From contig NZ_AOHO01000069.1 of NCBI RefSeq assembly GCF_000342005.1, positions 62,001-126,000 on the forward strand: 64,000 nucleotides of DNA, given 5' to 3'. The DNA comes from Amycolatopsis decaplanina DSM 44594. Its GTDB lineage: Bacteria > Actinomycetota > Actinomycetes > Mycobacteriales > Pseudonocardiaceae. The notes below the pieces were generated by a model that saw only the letters and a program-made list of their open reading frames with translations, searched no databases and was not told where the DNA came from. Shown here in pieces: positions 55,561 to 62,676 of the stretch. The translations under genes and the position numbers were made by a program. The first letter of the stretch is position 1; every line of letters begins with the position of its first letter.

Positions 55561-55606
55561 GCGGGTGATCAAGCGATCAGGCGAATGGCCTAAAATGATC
55601 ACCCGC
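55561..55606. terminator. Inverted repeat between the two lipoprotein genes
   Basis: GCGGGTGATC (55561-55570) and GATCACCCGC (55597-55606), 26-nt loop. It could end transcript 1 or serve as an operator for the promoter 7 bp downstream. Confidence 0.5.
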
Positions 55607-55612
55607 TCACGA

Positions 55613-55647
55613 CACCCATTGTGAGCAGGCGGGCAAATCTCTAAGGT
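55613..55647 (+). promoter_or_regulatory. Promoter of binding lipoprotein 2
   Basis: CACCCATTGTGAGCA as at 54341; TTGTGA (55619-55624), 17-bp spacer, TAAGGT (55642-55647). 81 bp before the TTG start. Duplicated regulatory region. Confidence 0.65.
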
Positions 55648-55727
55648 GACCGCGTGCCTGGCGGAATGAAGCCACGACACGGATGAAAAAACCCCACCGG
55701 TGATTCATTGTTTCCGAGGAGCTGGCT

Positions 55728-56747
55728 TTGTTTCGAAACGCCATGAGCAGGAACGGTGCACGTAGAGGACGGGGTGCCGTCGGCGTCGCCCTGAGCGCGC
55801 TCATGCTTGCCACGCTGGGCGCCTGTGGCGCACTCGGCGGCGACGACACGCCCAAGGCGTCGGGTGGCGACGGCGCGCTGGAGAAGACGAAGATCAAGGT
55901 CGCCCTGCTGCCCGTCGTCGACCTCGCGCCGCTGCGGTTGGCGCAGGAAGGCGGCTACTTCAAGGCCGAAGGTCTCGAGGTCGAGGCTGTCGACGCCCCC
56001 AGTGGTCAGGCGTCGATGACCAAGATGATCGGCGGCGAGGTCGACATCGCCTTCTCCACCTACATGCCGTTCTTCGTCGCGAAGAGCAAGGGCGCGGCCG
56101 ACATCCGGCTCGTCGCCGACGCCGTTTCGGCCAGCCCCAAGAGCAACGCGGTCGTCACGGTGCCGACCTCTTCGGTCAAGACGATCAACGACCTCGCGGG
56201 CAAGAAGATCGCGATCACCGACAAGAACACCGCCTCCCACCTGCTCACCGTCTCGGTGATGAAGGACCACGGCGTGGACACCAGCAAGGTTCAGTGGGTG
56301 CCCATGCAGCTGCCGAACATCGCCGCGGCGCTCTCCTCGGGCCAGGTCGACGCGGGCTACCTGCCCGAGCCGTTCCTGACCCAGGCCTCCAAGGTCGTCG
56401 GCGCGACCCCGGTCGTCGACATCGCGACCGGCGCCACCCAGGACTTCCCCCTGGCGGGCTTCGGCGCGCTCGGCTCCTTCGTGGACAAGAACCCCAAGAC
56501 CCTGGCCGCGTTCCAGCGCGCACTGGGCAAGGCCGTGCGCGACTCGGCCGACCGCTCCAAGATCGAACCCCTCATCGTCAAGTACGCCAAGGTCGACGCC
56601 GAAACCGCCTCACTGCTCACGCTGCCGACGTTCGGGTCCACCTTGGACCCCCGCCGCCTGCAGCGCGTACCGGACCTGCTGCTGCAGACCGGGGTGCTGA
56701 CGGCCAAGCTCGACGCCGCTCCGATGCTCGCCCCTCAAGCTGGATAA
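55728..56747 (+). CDS. ABC importer binding lipoprotein 2, tandem paralog
   Basis: 339 residues. Lipobox LGAC (Cys33). Same fold and motif order as lipoprotein 1: IKVALLPVVDLAPLRLAQEG, KMIGGEVDIAFSTYMPFFVA, TINDLAGKKIAITDKNTASH and QVDAGYLPEPFLTQAS. Differences cluster in likely ligand-contact loops (AYASYT vs AFSTYM; GFLTEP vs GYLPEP), so specificity may have diverged. TTG start at 55728 follows GAGGAG; an ATG five codons later is possible. The permease gene begins 8 bp after its stop, so it is the lead gene of the transporter operon. Confidence 0.9.
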   Translation: MFRNAMSRNGARRGRGAVGVALSALMLATLGACGALGGDDTPKASGGDGALEKTKIKVALLPVVDLAPLRLAQEGGYFKAEGLEVEAVDAPSGQASMTKMIGGEVDIAFSTYMPFFVAKSKGAADIRLVADAVSASPKSNAVVTVPTSSVKTINDLAGKKIAITDKNTASHLLTVSVMKDHGVDTSKVQWVPMQLPNIAAALSSGQVDAGYLPEPFLTQASKVVGATPVVDIATGATQDFPLAGFGALGSFVDKNPKTLAAFQRALGKAVRDSADRSKIEPLIVKYAKVDAETASLLTLPTFGSTLDPRRLQRVPDLLLQTGVLTAKLDAAPMLAPQAG

Positions 56748-56755
56748 AGGTCAAG

Positions 56756-57526
56756 GTGCCACGACTTCTCCGTGCCCTGGCCGGTCTGGCCGGTTTCTTC
56801 CTCGTCTGGGAAGTGATCGTCCAGGCCGGCCTGGTCCGTAAAGAGTTCCTCCCCCCGCCGTCCGTCGTCCTCGTGACGATCTTCGAACAGTTCGGCGAGA
56901 CCCAGTTCATCCGGGACCTGATCGCCACGTTCCTCGCGTGGGCGATCGCCCTGCTGATCGCGGTCGCCATCGCCGTGCCCGCCGGTCTGCTGCTGGGCAG
57001 CATCCCCGGCCTGCGCACCGCGACCGCGGTGGTCATCGAGTTCCTGCGGCCGATCCCCGCCGTCGCGCTGATCCCGCTGGTGCTCCTGCTGATCGGTGGC
57101 GGACCCGAGGCGAAGATCACGCTGGCCGTGTACGCGTCGTTGTGGCCCATCATGTTCAACACGATCTACGCGCTCGGCGAGATCGACCCCGTCTTGCTGG
57201 AGACCGCGAAGGCTTGCGGCACAAGCAAGTTCCGGACGCTGACGTCGGTGGCGCTGCCGCACACCGCGCCGTTCGTGTTCACCGGGGTCCGGCTGTCCGC
57301 CAACATCGCGCTGATCGCCGTGGTCAGCACCGAGTTCCTCGCCGGGGCCAAACTCGGCATCGGCAACTTCATCATGCAGGCCAGCACCGGTTCCACCAGG
57401 TTCGACCTCGTGCTCGCCGGCACCGTGGTGGTCGGCGCGCTCGGCTTCCTCATCAACGGCGGGCTCGAGATGATCGGCAGGCGGGCCTTCCGCTGGAGCA
57501 CGGTCGACCGGGAGGCGGTCTCGTGA
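56756..57526 (+). CDS. ABC importer permease 1
   Basis: 256 residues, about six helices. Binding-protein-dependent permease of the SsuC/TauC group: FFLVWEVIVQAGLV, FLPPPSVVLVTIFEQFGE, EFLRPIPAVALIPLVLLLIG and the coupling EAA-like loop LETAKACGTSKFRTLTSVAL. The GTG at 56756 has AAAGG 5 bp upstream. It overlaps permease 2 by 4 bp. The two permeases are different proteins, so the channel is a heterodimer. Confidence 0.92.
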   Translation: MPRLLRALAGLAGFFLVWEVIVQAGLVRKEFLPPPSVVLVTIFEQFGETQFIRDLIATFLAWAIALLIAVAIAVPAGLLLGSIPGLRTATAVVIEFLRPIPAVALIPLVLLLIGGGPEAKITLAVYASLWPIMFNTIYALGEIDPVLLETAKACGTSKFRTLTSVALPHTAPFVFTGVRLSANIALIAVVSTEFLAGAKLGIGNFIMQASTGSTRFDLVLAGTVVVGALGFLINGGLEMIGRRAFRWSTVDREAVS

Positions 57527-58356
57527 CGACCCTCACGCTGACCAGCCGCGTCGGCAGGCGCGTGGGCCGGGGTATCGGCATCCTGGTCCGCAACTGGCTG
57601 CTGTTCTTCGCCCTGCTCGGGATCTGGGAGCTCGCGACCCGGCTCGCGGAGAGCCCCTTCTTCCCGCCGCCGACCGAAATCGTGACCACCTCGGTGAAAC
57701 TGTGGTTCACCGGTCCGGCCTCACAGCTGTTCCTGACCGACACCGTGTTCGACAACGTCCTGCCGAGTCTCGGCCGGACGCTCGGCGGCTGGCTGCTCGC
57801 CGGTGCCTTCGGCGTCGCGCTGGGTGTCCTGCTGGGCCGGTCGAAGACCGGGATGGACTACGTCGGACCGCTTTTCGCGTTCTTCCGCTCGGTCCCGCCG
57901 CCCGCGCTGATCCCGGTGTTCATCGTCCTCTTCGGACTCGGGCCCGGCATGCAGACCGGGTCGATCATCTTCGGCGCGATCTGGCCGGTGCTGCTCAACA
58001 CCGTGGACGGTGTCCGGTCGGTGGACCAGGTGAAGATCGACACCGCGAAGTCGTTCCGGACTCCCCGGTCGTACTGGGTGCGCTCGATCGTGCTACCCGC
58101 GGCCGGGCCGAAGATCTTCGCGGGCCTGCGGCTGAGCCTGTCCATCTCCCTGCTGCTGATGGTGATCTCGGAACTGGTCGGCTCCTACAACGGCATCGGC
58201 CGGTCCCTGATGGACGCCCAGCAGGCGTTCGACTTCCCGCTCATGTGGTCGTGGCTGGTCCTGCTCGGACTCCTCGGCTTCGGGTTCAACGCGGCCTTCC
58301 TCGCGGTGGAGCAGAGAGTGCTTCGCTGGCAGCCCACCCGCAACGGCCGTATCTAG
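57523..58356 (+). CDS. ABC importer permease 2
   Basis: 277 residues, about six helices after a basic lead (SRVGRRVGRGIGILVRNW). SsuC/TauC pattern: LFFALLGIWELATRLAES, FFPPPTEIVTTSVKLW, FRSVPPPALIPVFIVLFGLG and EAA-like KIDTAKSFRTPRSYWVRSIV. GTG start overlaps permease 1 stop (GTGA). Ends 19 bp before the ATPase gene. Confidence 0.92.
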   Translation: MTTLTLTSRVGRRVGRGIGILVRNWLLFFALLGIWELATRLAESPFFPPPTEIVTTSVKLWFTGPASQLFLTDTVFDNVLPSLGRTLGGWLLAGAFGVALGVLLGRSKTGMDYVGPLFAFFRSVPPPALIPVFIVLFGLGPGMQTGSIIFGAIWPVLLNTVDGVRSVDQVKIDTAKSFRTPRSYWVRSIVLPAAGPKIFAGLRLSLSISLLLMVISELVGSYNGIGRSLMDAQQAFDFPLMWSWLVLLGLLGFGFNAAFLAVEQRVLRWQPTRNGRI

Positions 58357-58375
58357 CTTTCGAAGGGTCAGCAAG

Positions 58376-59239
58376 ATGTCAACCATGCTCGAAGTCTCCG
58401 GGCTGAATCACCGGTACGGCGCGGGAGAAAAGGCGCACGTCGCGGTCAACGACCTGTCGTTCACCGTGGAAGCGGGACAGCTCGCGAGCATCGTCGGCCC
58501 GTCCGGCTGCGGCAAGTCGACGCTCCTGCGCTGCATCGCCGGGCTGATCAAGCCGACGTCCGGCCGCGTCAGCCTGCACGGCGACGACGTCTCCGGCGTG
58601 CCGGAGGATCTGGCCGTGGTGTTCCAGGACTACAGCCGTTCGCTGTTCCCCTGGCTCTCGGTCGCGAAGAACGTCGAGTTCCCGCTGCGGTGGCGCGACT
58701 TGAGCCGTTCCGAGCGCCGGACGCGGGCGCAGGAGGCGCTGGAGTCGGTCGGCCTGTCCGGGGTCGGGTCGAAGTTCCCGTGGCAGCTCTCCGGCGGCAT
58801 GCAGCAGCGTGTGTCGATCGCGCGGGCGCTGGCCAGCCGGCCCGCCTTGCTGCTGATGGACGAGCCGTTCGCGTCGGTCGACGCGCAGACGCGGTTCGAA
58901 CTCGAGGACCTGACCCGGCGCGTGCAGCGCGAGAACGGGAGCACGGTTCTCGTCGTCACGCACGACATCGACGAGAGCGTCTACCTGTCGGATCGCGTGC
59001 TGGTGCTGTCGAAGTCGCCCGCGAAGATCGTGGCGGACCTGCCGGTCGGGCTGCCCGCGGAGCGGGACCAGATCACCACGCGCGAGTCCGCGGAGTTCGT
59101 GACGCTGCGCGGTGAGGTGGCGCGGCTGCTGCACGGTGGCACTCCCGAGGCGGCCGCCGCGGCTTCCGACGCGGCCGAGTACGAACTCGCGCAGCAGGAT
59201 GCTTCGGCCGCAGAGGCGGAATCCCGCTCCCGAAACTGA
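58376..59239 (+). CDS. ABC importer ATPase
   Basis: 287 residues, SsuB/TauB type. Walker A IVGPSGCGKSTLLRCIAG (about 39-56), Q-loop VVFQDYSRSLFPWL, signature LSGGMQQRVSIARAL, Walker B LLLMDEPFASVD, His switch VVTHDIDESVYLS. A short Ala/Glu-rich tail of ~35 residues follows the fold. It drives both permeases and, by gene order, serves both binding lipoproteins. A strong AT-rich terminator ends the operon. Confidence 0.95.
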   Translation: MSTMLEVSGLNHRYGAGEKAHVAVNDLSFTVEAGQLASIVGPSGCGKSTLLRCIAGLIKPTSGRVSLHGDDVSGVPEDLAVVFQDYSRSLFPWLSVAKNVEFPLRWRDLSRSERRTRAQEALESVGLSGVGSKFPWQLSGGMQQRVSIARALASRPALLLMDEPFASVDAQTRFELEDLTRRVQRENGSTVLVVTHDIDESVYLSDRVLVLSKSPAKIVADLPVGLPAERDQITTRESAEFVTLRGEVARLLHGGTPEAAAAASDAAEYELAQQDASAAEAESRSRN

Positions 59240-59257
59240 AGACTCCGCACGCGCAGC

Positions 59258-59303
59258 AAAAGTTTGCCCGAATCTGCAGGTAAGCAGATTCGGGCAAACT
59301 TTT
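59258..59303 (+). terminator. Importer operon terminator, perfect 20-bp arms
   Basis: AAAAGTTTGCCCGAATCTGC, 6-nt loop AGGTAA, exact complement ending in TTTT. 18 bp after the ATPase stop. Canonical intrinsic terminator; its lower GC matches the islet that follows. Confidence 0.93.
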
Positions 59304-59377
59304 ATGCTACATAGATTTTGCAACCGGACGCGACAACACTCTATATGCTATCAAGCATCCCACTAAGGACAGGGCCG

Positions 59378-59746
59378 CTATTCACAGCCGATAGAGTCCG
59401 AGTTCACCCATCCGGCAGCCCCATTCCAAACAGCTTTTTGGTAGTACTGGTTTCCAACCCACTGCCCACCACCAGGCATCCACAGTTGAGTACCTTGCAC
59501 CAGAGTGGCGATCGCACCCGAACCTGGCGACCGCCAAAAGACTCCATATGCCCCTAGAATGTAGCACCATCCACCGTCGAGCGAATGCTTCACCGCAGCA
59601 CGCGCAACGCTACTGCTCGCCGAATTCCCTTGAACAACAGAGGCACTCGCAGCCTGGTTAGCCGAAAGGACAAAAGCAGGAACAGCCATGAGAGCAAACG
59701 CAGTCTGCGCAAGCCGCCTTTTGGAAGTCAAAGATAGTCCCCTCAT
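59378..59746 (-). CDS. Small secreted SH3-like protein in a low-GC islet
   Basis: 122 residues from the ATG at 59746 (another ATG 18 bp upstream). Signal peptide MRGLSLTSKRRLAQTAFALM and on to ANQAASA. The mature ~85 residues look like a bacterial SH3 domain: GGWCYILGAYGVFWRSPGSG, IATLVQGTQLWMPGGGQWVG and AVWNGAAGWVNSDSIGC, with two Cys spanning the domain. GC is near 50%, far below the rest of the window, with AT-ending codons. It was probably acquired by transfer. Role could be wall binding or a small antagonistic protein; unproven. Confidence 0.7.
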   Translation of the reverse strand: MRGLSLTSKRRLAQTAFALMAVPAFVLSANQAASASVVQGNSASSSVARAAVKHSLDGGWCYILGAYGVFWRSPGSGAIATLVQGTQLWMPGGGQWVGNQYYQKAVWNGAAGWVNSDSIGCE

Positions 59747-59764
59747 AAGACCTTGTGGTCGCAA

Positions 59765-60144
59765 CCATTTGATCTTGCACCTGAAGCGTACGGCGAGAGA
59801 TCAGACCATGTCCATGAACGGGAAGTTATTCACTCCCTTGGAGCAGCTAGCACTCAACTGATGCCGCTGCACACCACCAGAAAAGGGCGACTTTGCAAGC
59901 AACCCCGAATTCCGCCACGCCCAAGTAGAGGCCGGCGACGAATACCCTGACTGCAACCGATGCTACGACGATATACGTTGCGAAAGTCGACTGCTTCCAC
60001 GCATTCAGGCGAAGCGCCCTACGCATTCTTATCGAATTGGCGGATCACCCCATCGAGCGCACGACATTCGCGACCTGCCCATGCAATCGCGCAAGTACGA
60101 CGTCACGCACCGTGGCATCACAGACGCATACAGCTTCGAAGGTC
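59765..60144. other. Low-GC non-coding stretch
   Basis: About 380 bp, roughly half GC, lacking any frame with coding character. It probably holds the promoter of the SH3-like gene and relic DNA from the same transfer. Confidence 0.5.
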
Positions 60145-60209
60145 TCCTTTGTTGCGCCTAGCGCAACAAAGGACTCTTTGAGGGACTCTGTGTCCCTCAA
60201 AGAGTCCTT
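60145..60209. repeat. Two overlapping palindromes, class IV-related
   Basis: Hairpin A: TCCTTTGTTGCGC (60145-60157), loop CTA, exact complement to 60173. Hairpin B: AAGGACTCTTTGAGGGAC (60169-60186), loop TCTGT, exact complement 60192-60209. They share 60169-60173, so only one can form fully. Hairpin A has the same TTGCGC-CTA-GCGCAA tip as 24312-24366. Hairpin B ends 17 bp before the stop of the decarboxylase gene. Confidence 0.85.
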
Positions 60210-60226
60210 CATGTACGTCCAGGGCT

Positions 60227-61810
60227 TCAGTACAGCGTGCGCGGGTTCGGGTCGATCTTGACGTGCACCAGATGCGGCCGCTCGTCCGGCAGCGCGGCCT
60301 CCAGCGTCGGCTTGAGGTCCTCGGCCTTCTCGACGACGGACGTCCGCAGGCCCAGGCTCTTCGCCAGCGCGGGGAAATCGATGCCGCCGAGGTCGACGCC
60401 CGGCACCTTCTCGCCGCCCGCCGCCTCGCCGAGGATGCGCACGGCGGCGTACTGCGAGTTGTCGAAGATCACGAACGTCATCGGCAGGTTGTGCTGCGCC
60501 GCCGTCCACAGTGCCTGGACGCAGTACATGCTCGACCCGTCGCCGAGGATCGCGACGACCTTGCGGTCCGGGCGGGCCAGCGCGGCGCCGACGGCGGCGG
60601 GGAGACCGTAGCCGAGGGTGCCGCTGGCGACGGTGAGGAAGCCGGTGTCGGTGGACTTGATCGGCAGGTGGTCGTGCAGTTCGTTGCGGTGGCTCGGCGT
60701 CTCTTCGACGACGATCGCGTTGTCCGGCAGCACTTCCGAGATCACGGAGTAGGCGTAGCCGGGCGTGATCGGCGTGACCGCGGCGGGCTTTTCCAGCCGC
60801 GTGCGGGGTTTCGGCGCTTCCCGCGGCGCGACGCGGTCCAGCAGCGCGCGGATCGTGAGCTTCGGCGTCGCGCGGATCCCGGTGCCTTCCGCAGCCCTGG
60901 CGAGGATCTGTTCATCGTCGCTGACCAGGAACAGCGGCGGCAGCGCGGTTTCCGACTCGCCTCGGTACACGTGGTAGGTGAACGCCGGGGCGCCGATGAC
61001 GACCACGAGATCGTGCTCGGTCAGTGCGCTCGCGAGCGCTTTCCGTTCCGGCTGCAGGAATCCGAAGAACTGCGGGTGGTCCTCGGGGAAGGAGCAGCGC
61101 GCCCCCATCGGCGGCGCCCAGACCCCGGCGCCCACCTTCTCGGCCAGCTCGACGACGTCCGGCACGGCGCCTTCGGCGTCGATACCGGGGCCGACCACGA
61201 TCGCCGGACGTTCGGCGGCGTCCAATGCCGACACCAGTTCGTCCAAAGCGGACGGATCGGGTGCGAAGCCGCGGATCGGCGGCCGGGACACGATCGGCTT
61301 CGTGGTCTCGACGTCCCAGTCGTCCACCGGCACCGAGACGAACACCGGACCCATGGGCGCCTGCGTCGCGATGTGGTACGCCCGCGCCAGCGCCGCCGGG
61401 ACGTCCTCGGCCCTGGCGGGCTCGCAGCTCCACTTCACGTACGGCTTGGGGAAGTTCGCCGCCTCGACGGCGCCGAGGAACGGATCGTCGGGCAGCAGTG
61501 ACCTGGTCTGCTGGCCCGCGAGGATGATCAGCGGGGCGTTATTGCGATACGCGGTGAAAATGTGCCCGAGCGCGTGGCCGACCCCGCCGGCGGAATGCAG
61601 GTTCACCAGCGCCGCCCGCCGCGTCGCGCGGGCGTACCCGTCGGCCATCGCGACGACGGACGCCTCGTGGAGCGCGAGCACGTAGGTGAAGTCGTCGGGC
61701 CATTCCGTGAGGAAGGCGATCTCGGTCGTGCCGGGATTGCCGAAAACGGTGGTCAGGCCCAGATCGCGCAGCAGTTCCCTGGTCGCGTCACGTACGGTGC
61801 GGGTAGCCAT
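60227..61810 (-). CDS. ThDP-dependent benzoylformate-decarboxylase-like enzyme
   Basis: 527 residues from the ATG at 61810 (a GTG 6 bp upstream is possible). The whole sequence follows benzoylformate decarboxylase: TVFGNPGTTEIAFL, Glu49 in LALHEASVV, His72 in NLHSAGGVGHALG, His280 in APAFTYHVYRG, and ThDP motif ILGDGSSMYC...IFDNSQY. The active-site Ser26 of the Pseudomonas enzyme is Thr28 here. It may decarboxylate an aromatic or branched 2-oxo acid, or ligate aldehydes. Acetolactate synthase is less likely. No mandelate pathway genes are near. Confidence 0.82.
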   Translation of the reverse strand: MATRTVRDATRELLRDLGLTTVFGNPGTTEIAFLTEWPDDFTYVLALHEASVVAMADGYARATRRAALVNLHSAGGVGHALGHIFTAYRNNAPLIILAGQQTRSLLPDDPFLGAVEAANFPKPYVKWSCEPARAEDVPAALARAYHIATQAPMGPVFVSVPVDDWDVETTKPIVSRPPIRGFAPDPSALDELVSALDAAERPAIVVGPGIDAEGAVPDVVELAEKVGAGVWAPPMGARCSFPEDHPQFFGFLQPERKALASALTEHDLVVVIGAPAFTYHVYRGESETALPPLFLVSDDEQILARAAEGTGIRATPKLTIRALLDRVAPREAPKPRTRLEKPAAVTPITPGYAYSVISEVLPDNAIVVEETPSHRNELHDHLPIKSTDTGFLTVASGTLGYGLPAAVGAALARPDRKVVAILGDGSSMYCVQALWTAAQHNLPMTFVIFDNSQYAAVRILGEAAGGEKVPGVDLGGIDFPALAKSLGLRTSVVEKAEDLKPTLEAALPDERPHLVHVKIDPNPRTLY

Positions 61811-61982
61811 GGCCACACGCTATCTGGTCGGTACCGGATAGTTGAAGATGCAACCTCGTATCACCGTGTGTGGTCTGGACCTGACCCGGTGCATCCGGGC
61901 ACCCCGCATTTCGTCCTCTGAATGCGGTAGTTGCACGCGCAAGGAACGCCCTGCTACTCGGGCCTGACCCGTTGCTTACGGC

Positions 61983-62660
61983 TTATTCCTTGACCAGGGC
62001 GGCCCACTCGCGAACGGCGGCGACGTCCACATCGGACTCCCAGCCACCCGGCCGGACCGCGCTGCCGACGTGGAACGCACCGACCCCGCCCGCCCGCAGC
62101 AGGTGCACCTGCTGCGCCCGCAGGCCGCCGCCGACCAGCAGCCGGGGCCCGTCCGACCGGCGGGCGAGCCGCTGCAGGACCGAAAGCCCGTGCGCCACAC
62201 CGTGCGGATGCCCGGCCGCGAGCACCGTGTCGCAGCCGAGCGCGGTCAGCTGGTCGTAGGCCCGCAACGGGTCCCGCGCGCGGTCGATGGCCCGGTGGAA
62301 GGTCCACGGCAGCCCGTCGAGTTCCTTGACCAGCGTCTCGCAGGCGTCGACGTCGATTTCGCTTTCCAGGTCCAGGAAACCGAAGACGAACTCCCGCGCA
62401 CCCGCTTCGATCAGGCGCGCCGCGTCCGCGCGCAACCCGTCGAGGTCACCGGCGGCGAAGGACATGTTGTCGCGCAGCATGACCCGCACCGGGAGATCGG
62501 TGGCGGCGAGCACGTCGCGCAGCGTCTCGACCGACGGCGTGAGACCGTCGCTGGCCATGTCGCTGACCAGTTCGAGGCGATCGGCCCCGCCCTCCTGCGC
62601 ACGCTCCGCGTCCACCGCGGTCAGCGCGATCACTTCCAGCAGGCCGGTGTTCGAACTCAT
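61983..62660 (-). CDS. cutC: CutC family protein
   Basis: 225-residue TIM-barrel protein. Family signatures: LLEVIALTAVDAERAQEGGA, DRLELVSDMASDGLTPS, VRVMLRD, FVFGFLDLESEIDVDACETL, TFHRAIDRARDPLRAYDQL and GGGLRAQQVHLLRAGGVGAF. CutC was named for copper tolerance in E. coli, but a direct copper role is disputed. ATG at 62660 has GGAAGG upstream. Its start is 16 bp after the kinase gene stop on the same strand, so read-through is possible. Confidence 0.92.
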   Translation of the reverse strand: MSSNTGLLEVIALTAVDAERAQEGGADRLELVSDMASDGLTPSVETLRDVLAATDLPVRVMLRDNMSFAAGDLDGLRADAARLIEAGAREFVFGFLDLESEIDVDACETLVKELDGLPWTFHRAIDRARDPLRAYDQLTALGCDTVLAAGHPHGVAHGLSVLQRLARRSDGPRLLVGGGLRAQQVHLLRAGGVGAFHVGSAVRPGGWESDVDVAAVREWAALVKE

Positions 62661-62676
62661 GGACCTTCCAATTCGC

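Noticed and set aside
59258-59303. Phage attachment site at the edge of the low-GC islet
   Set aside because: It is a perfect stem-loop with a T-run right after an operon, a standard terminator; no integrase and no second copy were found.
60227-61810. Acetolactate synthase large subunit
   Set aside because: Active-site histidines and the FGNPG...NLHSAGGVGHALG pattern follow benzoylformate decarboxylase; no small subunit or ilv genes accompany it.
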